The notes under the pieces were generated by a model that saw only the letters and a program-made list of their open reading frames with translations, ran no database searches and was not told the origin of the DNA. The position numbers and the translations under genes are program-made. A DNA stretch of 64,000 bases. Source: Pseudopithomyces maydicus. Lineage: Eukaryota; Ascomycota; Dothideomycetes; Pleosporales; Didymosphaeriaceae. Within the stretch, counting starts at the first letter, position 1, and every line of letters begins with the position of its first letter. This document shows positions 10,802 through 21,517 of the stretch, piece by piece. Location: NCBI GenBank assembly GCA_026873275.1, contig JANTUC010000001.1:2914001-2978000 (forward strand), read 5' to 3'.

Positions 10802-12140
10802 ATGTCCTTCTCCTACGACCGCTACGACCGTCGCCAGAACTCTGCCAACCGCCGCGGCACCTTCAGCTACTGGGTGCCCCTGGTCTTCACCGTCACCGTC
10901 GCCACCGCCGGCCTCGCTGCCTGGGTGTGGAGCGAGCGCCGCGACGATGAGGAGTCCAACGACGACGACCTGAGCTATGGCGAGGAAGACTACCGCAAGA
11001 TGCCCCAGCCGCGCGACGGCGCCGCCCCCCGCGAGGACGACACCATCTACTCGCGCGTGCAGGGTGTCATGCGCCGCACCCCGAGCCCGCAGCAGCTGTT
11101 CGACTCGGTGAGCAAGAAGACCGCCGCTGGCTTTGCTGCTGCTGGTGCTGCCGCCGGTGCAGCCCTGGCGAGCATTCGCGAAGAGGGCAAGGACGACTTC
11201 GCCGACCACAGCAGGTGGTCTGAGGAGGCGTCGCTGCGCCGGAACGTCGAGGCCCAGAGCGAGCAGAGCAAGGCCGCCGTCGACGCGAACGCGAGGGGCT
11301 TTGCTTCCGCTGTGCGGGACGGGCCTGCCTACACCGGCAAGAGGAAGACGGTGGCCATTGTCGTGTCTGCCGAATCGCTGATGGACGACCCCCACGAGGA
11401 ATCTGGCCCTTACCGCTCGGAGAACGCTGTATGTGAACTGCCCTGCCCGCTGGCCTACCGTACAAAACTGACATGTGCAGACCATCCTGTCGCATCTCCA
11501 CAACACCGACTTCAGCCGCACCAAGCTCTTTGTCCTCATCTACACGCCCTCCCTGCGCTCTCGTCCAAACTCCCGCACCGGCGCCGCTTCCCTTGGATCT
11601 TCCTACGATGCCATTTCCAACCCAGCGCGAACCCCTGGCGAGGGTGGCCCTGAAGGCCTCTCCGCCGTTGAACCGCACCCCGAGGAACCTTACACGCCTG
11701 CTCTCTCGGCCCGCAGCTCCGACGACCACCTCTTCAACACGCTCCGTTCCCAGGCCCTCCGTCTCGTCGAGAACCCCGCAATGGTCATGCCCTTCACAAC
11801 GCCCTCCGGTCACGTACACATGCTCCGCCACTTGTCTCCTGATCTTGTCTACATCGTGGACGCCTTGAGCGGTCCCAGCGGAAAGAACGTCGAGGACCTG
11901 ACCCGCTGGATCAACCAGACCATTGTGGTCGTTGGCAGTGACGGCACTGGTCTTGGTGGTCTCGTCGACACCGACGACGAAAGCTACACGGACAAGGGCA
12001 AGGCCAAGTCGGAGCATGCTGGCCACGGCCACCGGTGGTGGGAGAATACCGACATTGTGGGGCTGGGCAAGGGCGTTGAGGTTGTCGATGCTTCTAGGCT
12101 GACTGATGATTATGAGAGGAGAGTCGTAGGAAGGGAGTAA
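10802..12140 (+). CDS. PEX22: Pex22-like peroxin (membrane anchor for Pex4)
   Basis: Likely peroxisomal membrane protein that recruits the ubiquitin-conjugating enzyme Pex4 for Pex5 recycling. Exons 10802-11428 and 11481-12140, 52-nt intron, 428 aa. A short Arg-rich N-terminus precedes one transmembrane helix (FSYWVPLVFTVTVATAGLAA), then an acidic linker, an Ala-rich stretch (AAAGAAAGAALASI), and a C-terminal globular region starting KTVAIVVSAESLMDD with the pattern SPDLVYIVDALSGPSG. This order, N-terminal anchor plus Rossmann-like cytosolic domain, fits filamentous-fungal Pex22-like proteins; primary similarity in this family is weak, hence moderate confidence in the name. Confidence 0.65.
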
Positions 12141-12638
12141 ATAGCTTCTTCTGTTGTTATGTTGGATGCTTCCAACCTATGTTTGCATGATAACCCAAAC
12201 ACTTAGCGTGAGTATTTTTCGTTTTTTTTCCAGAGCCGTTGGTCTCTTGCCATGTATGTAACGAAATATGATGATTGACCAGAAAGACTTTTTTTCATTT
12301 CGTTGGTGTGTATTACGCCCGCTTGACGATGCCGCTTCTGATCCATGCCCCCTCACTCAACATTGTGCATTTGCGATTCGCCCCCTGCCCTACTATTATG
12401 CATTGTGAACACATAGCCATGAGTCCTGCTACGATACTATTCACGGTAACTTGACATCATTCACCTACAATTCAGCAACCCTTTACTACTTAAATCCCCA
12501 CCAACCTCCACTTCATTACCTCTTCACCTGACTGCACCCAGTGCTAACCTCCACTCGCAGCGCGCCTCCGCCCTAGTTTCCTCCCTGACCCATCTCGCCC
12601 GACAAGTCAACACGAGTCAAACTAACACAGGAACATCC
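12141..12638. other. intergenic, both flanking genes on plus strand
   Basis: Holds the 3' end of the Pex22-like gene and a pyrimidine-rich 5' leader of the next gene. No gene seen. Confidence 0.6.
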
Positions 12639-13826
12639 ATGTCGTCCAGCGGTTCGCACTTCAACCCCCGCTCCACCGATGCCACCCTGCCCGCCTTCCT
12701 TGTCGATCGCCAGCGTCCTGACCATGTGGTGAAGACCCCCAAGAACGTTGCATCCCCTGTGATGCCGCCGAGTTCGCTTCCAGTGAGTGTGCCATCATCT
12801 ACTTCTGTGAGCGTGATGCCTTCTCGTTCCCTGAGTGTGCCCTCTCTCGCGTGTATGTTGCCATCTTCTGTGAGCGTGATGCCGCCTCGTTCTGTGAGTG
12901 ATTCAATGTCTCTCGTGGACGTGTCGTCTCCTTCGGTGAGCGTGAAATCTACATCTGATATCAGCGTGCTGCCTTTTCGTTCGGCGACTGCTCTGTCTAC
13001 AGATGTGACTTCCATCGTTGGTGGTGACCTTAACTCTCGAGATGCCGCCGTCTCACGGTCTCTCGGTATGTCTCTGGCCGGCCGTCATAGTTCTGACGCA
13101 GCGAAGAAGGTGGAATCGCTCGTGTTACGTGGGCGTGAAAGCATGCACTCGTTCCGCGCGGCAAAGAGCTCGCCGAAACAACTCTTCTGGGAAAATTTGC
13201 CAAAGGGGATGCTGCAGAGGCCTATGCCGAATCCTACTGCCGACCTGTCTGGTCTCGACCAACATGGTCCGTCGGTTGATCCTTCAATCATCGACATGTT
13301 CCCTCTACCTCCTACCCAAACTGACATGTCTGGGCTCGGCCAACATGGCCAGCCTGTCGGTCCTTCCACAAACATCATGCTGCCTCTACCATCACCCGAG
13401 CTGTCTTTACCCCTTTCCATGGCTGAGAATAAGGAAGAATCGGATCGTCTGGAGGCGCTCTTTGGGCCAGAGACGGCTCGTAGGCTCAACTTTGATGCTG
13501 ACCCCTTCGAAACTATCGAAACTATTGTGCTGACAAGTCCCGGTACCTCAACGGATATGATCACAGACAAAGTTGAAGATCCAAAAGAGAATACGGCAGA
13601 CCCACAGGGTTCTGTGCATGTTCACGATGCCAGTGAGCCCGAAGACAATACCGAAGGGCAACCTCAGCTCGATCGAAGCAACTCGCACTATCTTAAAAAG
13701 TTCTCGTCATTGTACCATCATAGTTTCCGCCAGAAGGTGGGCTATGACGATGGGCTCGATCATCTCTGGGACGGGATGCCGGAGTCTTCTAGTCCCCGCG
13801 GCAATTTGACCGTGCGGAATTTGTAG
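12639..13826 (+). CDS. disordered Ser/Pro-rich protein of unknown function
   Basis: Intronless, 395 aa; I do not recognise a family. The first 130 residues are low complexity with repeated SVSVMPSRSLSVPS-like units, and a second duplicated block near residues 200-250 reads (D/A)xSGLxQHG followed by VDPS or VGPS and a Leu/Pro-rich tail. The C-terminus has a short folded-looking stretch (ESDRLEALFGPETARRLNF) and ends near SHYLKKFSSLYHHSFRQKVG. No signal peptide or membrane helix. Codon use is GC-rich at third positions and the frame is uninterrupted for nearly 1.2 kb, supporting a real gene. Expected to be mostly disordered. Confidence 0.65.
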   Translation: MSSSGSHFNPRSTDATLPAFLVDRQRPDHVVKTPKNVASPVMPPSSLPVSVPSSTSVSVMPSRSLSVPSLACMLPSSVSVMPPRSVSDSMSLVDVSSPSVSVKSTSDISVLPFRSATALSTDVTSIVGGDLNSRDAAVSRSLGMSLAGRHSSDAAKKVESLVLRGRESMHSFRAAKSSPKQLFWENLPKGMLQRPMPNPTADLSGLDQHGPSVDPSIIDMFPLPPTQTDMSGLGQHGQPVGPSTNIMLPLPSPELSLPLSMAENKEESDRLEALFGPETARRLNFDADPFETIETIVLTSPGTSTDMITDKVEDPKENTADPQGSVHVHDASEPEDNTEGQPQLDRSNSHYLKKFSSLYHHSFRQKVGYDDGLDHLWDGMPESSSPRGNLTVRNL

Positions 13827-14738
13827 GCAATTGACAAGCACACAAGCAAATCTGTAACGTACGTACTGAGCAGGTAAAAGTTTGTCCTGGCGATTACAGT
13901 AACACCAATGCCATTATTAAAGGATAGCCTGAACCATGAAGAAGTTTCTCTATCCAAATAGGCGACTGAAGATATTCTAACAGTACATCTGTCGCAGTAC
14001 AAATGGAGCTCCAGAGGTCACTGCCTCTGCTATAGCTTCCTCATCATATCAACTACCAATAAACTCTATCCCTCACAATTTCAACCCCCAGTATCCATTA
14101 GTACATCCGCTCGCGCAACGTATCCTGCAACATCACTCCCACCCACCCTTAAATGATCGTCTCCACCAAGTCGTCAAATAGTAAATGAAGATCATCGGAC
14201 CAATTCTCCCCTTCGTGGCCACCTAGCTCAGCTTTCCCCATGGACCCTGCACTTCCGTTCGAGGTAAACCATTGCTTTGTGACATCGAGGCACATATTCG
14301 CTAGGCCAGAGATGTAGGTGAAGAACATATTGTTTGATGCCCAAGGCATAGTTGAGACCACTTGTGGAGAAAGTTTTAGAGCGAAGATGGTGGGCACCAC
14401 ACATTTTGTAGACTCATACGAGTGGGTGGGGGCTATGCTGGACGCCTGTCCGTGAAAGTTGCCTCAGGTGTGCGATTTCTAGGCAACCGCTTTTCGGACA
14501 TTTGTAATCGCCAATTCTGGTCAATAAACTGACTACGCATCTTTGGTCGTATGATTATTTCACCATGTTTTGTTTTTCACTGCAACACTAGATTGATACA
14601 GTTGAGCTGAGTCAACCTTTGAACAAGCCGTGAGTCAACCTGTGAACACGCCATATACGAACATTAGTCTACAGATACAGAACAAGAAGAACGCGTTTAA
14701 TTAATACCCACGCAAGTCTACAAACTCACTACCGTGCA
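13827..14738. other. gene-poor stretch with one exon-like open frame
   Basis: No full gene. On the minus strand, 14430-14149 is open, ends in a stop, and reads like protein (VVSTMPWASNNMFFTYISG, HLLFDDLVETII). It could be the last exon of a degraded or unrecognised gene with its acceptor near 14445. No partner exon was found. Confidence 0.3.
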
Positions 14739-14888
14739 TCACCAGAATGTGCAGTTCTCGCACTTTGAGTGCGCGCACGCAGTACAAAACCGTCTTCTCA
14801 CTACTTGCACGTTGTCACATTCGTGACACCTCCACTTGTGATGCCTGCAGTCGTCCAAATCATCAGATCCCTCGGATAAGATAGCCAT
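14739..14888 (-). CDS. 49-residue zinc-ribbon-like microprotein
   Basis: An ATG-to-TGA frame of 50 codons on the minus strand. It has three CxxC pairs: Cys21/Cys24 in KWRCHECDN, Cys35/Cys38 in RFCTACAH, Cys43/Cys46 in KCENC, plus Cys14 and His16/His17 (CRHH), with Trp19 just before the first pair. The pattern W-x-C-x2-C-x10-C-x2-C-x-H-x2-C-x2-C matches small fungal zinc-binding proteins I know only as conserved hypotheticals. The start is the only Met in frame, preceded by an acidic head. Chance is unlikely to give seven regularly spaced cysteines in 49 codons. It could also be one exon of a longer gene. Confidence 0.5.
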   Translation of the reverse strand: MAILSEGSDDLDDCRHHKWRCHECDNVQVVRRRFCTACAHSKCENCTFW

Positions 14889-15461
14889 GACAAGGGGTCA
14901 ATCTCTAAGAATGTAATTTGTTATGTGAATTATCTGATACAGGAAGTATCGCGAAATCGATGGGAAGTTCTTCTCCTGGAGCAGCACTGTGGGAGAGACA
15001 AGATTTATGCGACTATATGAAATAGCCTTTTCAAATAATTTATTCGTTTTAAGTGAAGTCAAGACTGACGTAGCATGAACATGATAGCGTTGCGTCCATG
15101 TCTTCTTTCTTTTCACGTGCTGGCGTCGTTGTCGTGGCATGTCATAGGCCCAAACAATCCGAACAACTAAATGAGCCTGCATCACCGCCAGGTCAGTCCT
15201 GGCCTGGTTTGTAAAATACCCACCGCAGATATGCGTTGTATATAGCTAGCACCTACGAAAATGTTCACTAAATTCCTTTCCAGCGAGCGCCTAGCGAAAT
15301 TGTTACCCAAAAGGTCGTGTTTGTTAGGGCCAGGACGAATTGATTGGTCGAATAATTAGTGCTTATCCAACTTTGCAAAGAACATCCAGTCGCATCGCAG
15401 GCCATTTTAGGAAACCACGGCTCACTAGCTCATTAAGACGTACCTGTATCTACCATGCCCA
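14889..15461. other. intergenic
   Basis: AT-rich spacer upstream of both the microprotein (-) and the next plus-strand gene. Nothing recognisable. Confidence 0.5.
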
Positions 15462-16873
15462 ATGAGAAATTTATATAAACCTACACTCTTCTCTAATGTT
15501 CTTGAATACACTTCACAAATCAGGAAGTTAATCTTTGCCGAAAACCTCTGGGACTTAACTACAGAAAAGGCTATGACTTCAACATCTAAATCCTTTATAC
15601 AATCGGACATCGCAGAAAAGGATGATGCATTTTTGAATGATATCACTTCTTGGATTCCTAGCTCAGAGAATTTACCTGCAGGGAATGTGGGAAAACTGAC
15701 TGTGAGAACTGCGAACAACCCTTATAAAATCCAAACCTAATCGCCTCTAGAGACCTATCGTGATACCAAGAATCGATGTTCTAGGTCGCCTTGCAGTCCC
15801 TTTGCCATTCTTACGAGCATACAGTTTCGATCTCAAATCTCATGGTATCAATGAGACGGAATTTGTAGCTTTCATTGACACGCTGGCTGTGTGTCAAGCC
15901 GCCCCCGTGCCACTACAAATGTTAGACAAGGCGGGTATGATAGTCGGAGCAGTGTAGGGTCTTCCATGAGCAACTTTTCTATCTGTTTGACTATTTCTCA
16001 CAAGTATCCAGGCCACACCATTGGGCGATGGGCGCAAGTGCCGGGATGAGGCTTGCAGCGGGTATGGGCACAGCAGCCACCACCAAGATCCGCACGCGAC
16101 GCTGCATGGAAAAGATTAATCGTGAATTTCTTGCACCGAGAGGATTGATAGCATCAATTTGTAAGAACGAAGAGCTTGTGTCAAAGCTAGGACATCATGC
16201 TGCTGAGGTTGATCTAGAGTAAGTGTCTTCGATCTATGAAATTGATTGTTGGAACGGCTAACGGTGAGCCAGACAAGAAAATCATTCTATTGTGGAGAGC
16301 GTGAGTCTAGTTGATCGTAGAATGCGGTCCCTCACCCCGTACATTGCTCCTCTGACGTTCGATGTCCCACCGCCGGCTGAGCAGCGGTATCGCATTGATC
16401 AAATCAGTGCGAAGGCCATTGATCGTGAGCGGAAACAGATAGCGAAGAAGCAACAGAAGAAAATGAACAAAAATCGTCGAAGACAAGAAAAAATGGAAGG
16501 ACCAGCAACCATCGACGAGCACAGCTCGGATACAAGCTCAGACACAAGCTCGCAGAGTAGTTTGGATACAACTTTAAGATCTTCCAACATCATGAAATCC
16601 GATAAGAAGATGCGAAAGATGGAGCGAAAGGCGGCACGGAAACTGGAAAAGCAAGAAAGATCCATGCAGAAAGCGCAACGGAAAATGGAACGCAAATCAG
16701 AAAAACGCAGCGAGAAAGTATCGCATAAGAATGACAAAGAAGAAAGGAAGGAGCAGAGTCTGATTAACAGGATGGAATTCTTGGTCATCGAGAACTTGAG
16801 TTCCCTCAACTGCATAACCTCAGAAGATGGTAGAAGTATCAATACTGCCGACCTAGGCAGGTACGAAATGTGA
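15462..16873 (+). CDS. fungal conserved hypothetical protein with basic coiled-coil tail
   Basis: Four exons reconstructed from splice sites: 15462-15701, 15751-15953, 16012-16218, 16273-16873, introns 49-58 nt; the total is 1251 nt, 416 aa, in frame. The core (KLTRPIVIPR..., FLRAYSFDLKSHGINETEFVAF, then a Gly/Ala-rich hydrophobic segment GASAGMRLAAGMGTAA, then KINREFLAPRGLIASI) resembles a family common in ascomycetes with the pattern GFxRAYAPxLxxCGI and FKPRGLY; its function is unknown to me. The C-terminal half is a Lys/Glu/Arg-rich predicted coiled coil (KKMRKMERKAARKLEKQER) and ends with MEFLVIENLSSLN. The start codon at 15462 is the first in-frame ATG; an upstream exon cannot be excluded. 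Confidence 0.7.
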
Positions 16874-17701
16874 GTCGGATTATATGCTAGCCAATAGAGC
16901 ACCCCACATCTCAATAATAAACTTCTATCTCTTATAAAAGAAAGCGTGAAATGTTCATGTCGGCTCGCTTTGTAGTTTTCAATTAAGGCCGTAAGGATCT
17001 GTACAGGTCATACCGTCTTGATCTTAATGACACACCTCTTGAATCCTTTGTGCTAATCTTAGATGAACCTCCAATTTAGCAAAGCGACCCGTTTATCACT
17101 TTACTCAGGAGTGCGATGTAGATCTACAGAATTCTAATTGCTTGCCATCTTGGTGTGTTGCACTGTCTGTTAGGAACATCTCTTCCTTTTGCTCATTGGT
17201 CGGTCTGCTTATTGCCCAATCAGATATTTTCAACAATCGGACAAGCTCGAGTGATTCTATACTTGGCCTGAATTCTCGCGTAGGATGCACTAAGGCCGCC
17301 GTAGGGCGAGCGGTGTATGCCAATGAGCACAGCCTTGGGCAGATCCTCTAACCTGAAACTGTAGTTGGGGCTCCGCCACTGAGCGCGAGCAGGACATTGC
17401 GTCAGCCACGGCTATAGCGACGCCCCTCATGCCTCCTTGTGCTTGTGTACGAGCCTGGTGGCTCATGCACGTAGCTCTTTTTCTGCCCAAGTGCGCCGAG
17501 AGCCTTGGACGGGTCGCCTCCTGCGAGGCTGTGATGAAGCCAAGAGAATCTGTGCGGGGCTGATTCCCAGCGGATCTAACATGATAAGTACTGCGCGACG
17601 TTCTTCGCGCTCAAAATTACATCTGCAAACATCTTCATCGTTCTCACAACTAGTCTACGCCCGTCAACACCGTATTATCATCTCACGTTACCAAACATAC
17701 A
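16874..17701. other. intergenic
   Basis: No gene supported. Bases 16975-17018 share 33 of 44 positions with 36279-36322, mostly differing by transitions, which may mark a decayed repeat. Confidence 0.45.
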
Positions 17702-18310
17702 ATGCCTTCCTCGAGATGGTACCCAAGCAACTCCCTCTGGAACGGCCCCCAGAAACACTATTTCAACGTCTCGACGGCCCGATCTCTCATTCTCATCGTC
17801 TACGTGGTCCTAGTCATTGTTGAAGGCCGCCTATTCAGCTCCTGGCGTCGCAATTGGGGCAGCCAGTCCGACTCGCCATACGACTTCTGGGCTCGCCATG
17901 GCCCCTTTCTTGTCATCGACGCGGTCCTATCTCTCACAATGGCATTCTGCACCTATAAAAATTGCTGGCATCCTGTTACTGCGCTCACCACCTCTATCCT
18001 CGCCTTTCTTATGTGGTGTGCAGCGATGTTGATAAACGTATTGCTGGCATATTACAGCGAATATTCTTTCAGCCAAAGAGACGAGTGGGAGCGTATTGCT
18101 TATGCCGAGGGTGCAATGCAGCTACTCATTGCGTTTTGTTATCTGGGGATGATGGTTTTTGCGGTCAAGGCAGTACGGTCATGGAAGAAAAATGGAAAGA
18201 AAGCGCCGATGAGTTCCGAACAGAGAGTAGATGAGTTGAGAATGGAGGATAGGACAAAGAGAAGTGCTGATGAGAGTGAATATGCAGGAAGGGGTGGAAG
18301 TGCAGTGTAA
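17702..18310 (+). CDS. four-helix membrane protein of unknown function
   Basis: Single-exon, 202 aa. Four hydrophobic helices near residues 27-44 (SLILIVYVVLVIVEG), 67-85 (FLVIDAVLSLTMAFC), 92-117 (LTTSILAFLMWCAAMLINVL) and 138-159 (LLIAFCYLGMMVFAVKAV), with short loops and a charged cytosolic tail. The arrangement is like MARVEL-type fungal membrane proteins, but no diagnostic motif is present. The Met at 17702 precedes a polar head (PSSRWYPSNSLWNGPQKHYF). No introns. Confidence 0.75.
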   Translation: MPSSRWYPSNSLWNGPQKHYFNVSTARSLILIVYVVLVIVEGRLFSSWRRNWGSQSDSPYDFWARHGPFLVIDAVLSLTMAFCTYKNCWHPVTALTTSILAFLMWCAAMLINVLLAYYSEYSFSQRDEWERIAYAEGAMQLLIAFCYLGMMVFAVKAVRSWKKNGKKAPMSSEQRVDELRMEDRTKRSADESEYAGRGGSAV

Positions 18311-19061
18311 GGAAGCCGTGGCAGGAAAGAAAGAACACCGGTGTAGAATATGACGACAAGCATTTAGCTAATAATGTTTAATTAACGACGAGATGCTCCC
18401 AATAATGATACTCAGTCCTGATAAGTGTGTGTGTTGTGTGTCGTTGATATTAGCGCCGCTGCCCTGCACAAAATTCTGTGCCTAAACCAAGCTGCTGCAT
18501 GTACATGTTAGCAGATAACGATGAGAAAAGCAAGCCTATACCTGCAACAATAAACTAAAGGATGAGAACATTCATCTCGTTCATTGCGCAACATAGTCAC
18601 TTGAGCTTGCCTCATTTGATCCTGATTCCGTTTGACGAGAGCTCACCATGGTAGTACGTAACATCAGAGTTTCTAGTTCATGTGATATGGCGTCGTAGGA
18701 TAATGGTCTTCGCTATATCGCCTCAATACCAGTTTAAGTCTTCAGAAATCAATCAGAAGATGGTATATCGTGGTCCTTGATAACATTCACATTTGCCTTT
18801 GGGTTGACATCTTAGACTACGTGTAGTGCAAGAATCAGGCACCCGCCCGTCCTTTGCTACAAACGCTCCAAGTCAACCGCCCAATCAACGTCCAGGCACT
18901 CTTCTCCAATTTGTGCGTTCTATATCGCATTATCGCGTGGCATAGAATCAAATCTTCACTTAATCGCTCGCTCCACCCCATCTGCCTACCAGTGACACTC
19001 ACAAGCTCTCGCCACTACGCCTCGCCGGCTCGTCGAACCCACAACTGCTCCACCGAAAACC
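18311..19061. other. intergenic
   Basis: No gene supported. A tRNA-like look near 18690-18750 was examined and dismissed. Confidence 0.5.
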
Positions 19062-20084
19062 ATGAGGTTCAACTTTTTGCTTGTTCGCACACTGGAAGCA
19101 TATGCCCAACGCGGTGCTACAGGTGCGACCCGGGCACTGACGCCTTGCGCGTCCCTCGCGGCAGCCCCCAGTGCGATGGCCATGTCACGCGAAGCTAACA
19201 TACCGCTTGCATCGTTTGTGCGCAAAGATGACTTGCCCGGTGAGACAAACAACATGGACCTAAAAGGACACACTGCGTCTACCATGGAGAGCGACATTGC
19301 AGCTTCGCCCACTGGGTCTTCTGAAGGACCTGCCCTCCCGCCGAGCGCACTTGAGACCGCCGATTACCTCTCTGTTCATGCCAGAGACGAAGATCCCCCA
19401 ATTAAGACTTCCACATGGGTCCCTGGACACTTGTCTGTCTGGACCACGGAGACCGAGAGGGATCGTGAATCCACAGGACAAGAGAGCCTAGCGGTTGACA
19501 CGGCATATGGTTCTTCTTCCACAGAAAATATTTCTACCTCAACATTGAATGCATCCCAAGAACGAGAAAGTGCAGTGTCCTCTGGAAATACCCCTACCGC
19601 GACACCAGGTAAGTCTCCAACGCCCAACATGGAACCTGAAGTTGTGTCCGGAGAGCATACTTTTAACCTGAATACAGGCGGGCCCGCAAGTGGCGAAGCA
19701 CCCACACCGGTGTCAACATATAGCACAGCCATGATGCCCACCAGCTCGCCTGCCAACACCTGGTCTTCGGATACCTTTGTGCACACTACCTTGTCGACTG
19801 CCACAATGTATCCGAATCCAACCCCTGTGTTCCCAGGAGACCCTTCGTTCACGAACACTTTCACGGACCCGCGTCACATTGTATCACCTGCGTTCATAGT
19901 GGAATGCATCGTCATGGTGGCCTGGGTGGCCTTCTTCATCTGGGCGGTGCGTCACGTGTGGCGGGATGACAAGAATGAAGATCCACCGTGCCATTCGCAG
20001 TGGCAGGGTCAGGAGGCATCGAGTCGTCAGCGGAGTGCAGAACGGAGTAGGTCTAGTGTTCAGAGGAATGGTGACTGGTGGTGA
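19062..20084 (+). CDS. Ser/Thr-rich single-pass membrane protein, unknown
   Basis: Intronless frame of 340 aa. The body (about residues 85-270) is Ser/Thr/Pro-rich and looks O-glycosylated (STYSTAMMPTSSPANTWSS). One transmembrane helix lies near residues 277-302 (SPAFIVECIVMVAWVAFFIW), followed by a 45-residue basic tail. The layout suggests a cell-wall or plasma-membrane sensor-like protein, but the cysteine-rich WSC-type head of known sensors is absent and the N-terminus is not a convincing signal peptide. A start at a later Met or an extra 5' exon is possible. Confidence 0.65.
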   Translation: MRFNFLLVRTLEAYAQRGATGATRALTPCASLAAAPSAMAMSREANIPLASFVRKDDLPGETNNMDLKGHTASTMESDIAASPTGSSEGPALPPSALETADYLSVHARDEDPPIKTSTWVPGHLSVWTTETERDRESTGQESLAVDTAYGSSSTENISTSTLNASQERESAVSSGNTPTATPGKSPTPNMEPEVVSGEHTFNLNTGGPASGEAPTPVSTYSTAMMPTSSPANTWSSDTFVHTTLSTATMYPNPTPVFPGDPSFTNTFTDPRHIVSPAFIVECIVMVAWVAFFIWAVRHVWRDDKNEDPPCHSQWQGQEASSRQRSAERSRSSVQRNGDWW

Positions 20085-20959
20085 AAGCTGGAAAGCTGAC
20101 ATTGCGAACTTGGGAAGGAGACATTAGGCCATTGAGGAAGAGCGGTAGGAATACTGCCCAATGGCTTAAGGAAACCGTGGAGACAGAAGGGGGATCAGAC
20201 AGGGTTGATGGTTACGGGTCTACATCGACATAACACACTAGTGAAGTAATCAGGTTGCACAATAAAAAAAGGAATATGCAAAGAACTTTGGATATGGGAG
20301 AAAGAACCCATGTTACTATTGATATTGATGGGTAGGTAGGTATACAAGCCAAATGGACCTCGTGTACGGGCTAGAAGTAGGGTCTTGCCTTTAGCGTGCG
20401 AGCATAGTACAATCTACATTAGCTTCAAATACAATGACCTCAGATACCTGAGCGTCATATGCAGCCAACATTGCTACTACGTGCCTTTAATAGCACAAGG
20501 GCCAACGTTATGGTGCGTGGTGATTGAGGCGAGCTATACCTATACTCAGACTTCTTCGGAGAGCGAGGGTCAACCTACGTTTCTCCCAGGACGTAACGAA
20601 ATAAAGTGGTGACATCCGACACTATGCCATTGAAAGCTCTGCGACAATCCCAAGCGAATACGTGAAGATTACTCACCGAACACACAATACACACCAATTC
20701 GATCACGGATTTGTGTCACACTTTCGTATCACACACAAGGGGAAAATGGCATAAAGCCTGGCGATCAAGCCTCGTCTTCATCTCAAGAGATTCCGACTCA
20801 GCGACACCTAAGGGGGGAAGAAACCTTTTTTTCATTGACTCCTAATCATGATGCTCTCATCGGAGCGGTATCCCAAGCCGTAATCGTGGCAGTATCCATA
20901 GCCCATGTACCACATAATCACCGAACCGAAGAAGTAAACACCGTGACGCGCGATCGTAT
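20085..20959. other. convergent intergenic region
   Basis: Spacer between the ends of the membrane-protein gene (+) and RPS17 (-). It holds 3' untranslated regions only; no gene seen. Confidence 0.6.
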
Positions 20960-21517
20960 TTACGAGCGGGGGTTGCGGTCGCCGAAGCGGCGGGGGCGCT
21001 CCTGCACCTGCTGGGAAGCGACGGCAACGACGTTGACGGGGATGGCGTCGAACTATGCGAATGTCAGCTGGTGCATGGTATGGTGTGAGGAAGTGAGGGT
21101 TGCGTACGCCGAGGCTCTTGAGGAGATCCTTGGTCTCCTGGTCGACATCCAGGGAGCCAGACTCGCTGTTCTGGGTGAAGTCGAGAGCGGAGATCTCGGG
21201 GACGTATTGATCCTTGCGCTCACGCTCCTCTTCCTGGAGCTTGAAGGAGATACCGCGGACAGGTCCTCGCTGAATACGCTTCATCCTGCGTTGGATTAGC
21301 CTTTGCAATCCACCATTGTCGCCCCGGGGGCGCGCGGTGTTCCATACAGATGTGTGGCATATCCGGCAATCTTGTTCCTGAGCCTCTTGGAAGCGATGAT
21401 GGCAACCTCATCGCAGATCCTCTTGTTGGTCTCGAAGTCGAGCGAGAGCTTGGGGTAGTAACGCTCGATGATGACCTTGGCGGACTTCTTGACGGTCTTG
21501 GTGCGGACGCGACCCAT
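20960..21517 (-). CDS. RPS17: 40S ribosomal protein S17 (eS17)
   Basis: Small-subunit ribosomal protein. Exons 21517-21348, 21285-21108, 21052-20960 with 62- and 55-nt introns; 441 nt, 146 aa. It starts MGRVRTKTVKKSAKVIIERYY as in all eukaryotes. The first intron splits the Leu codon of YATHLMKRIQ, and the second follows KSLG, after which the last exon gives FDAIPVNVVAVASQQVQ. Reading through either intron produces nonsense, so the splice sites are secure. Bases upstream of the ATG end TTTAG then TTCATCGCC, which could be a 5' leader intron acceptor. Confidence 0.97.

Noticed and set aside
10628..12032. Two minus-strand frames of about 300 codons
   Set aside because: Antisense to the Pex22-like gene in GC-rich sequence with few stops.
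18690..18750. Possible tRNA: a TAGGATAATGG string resembles an A box
   Set aside because: No acceptable B box or acceptor stem pairing downstream.
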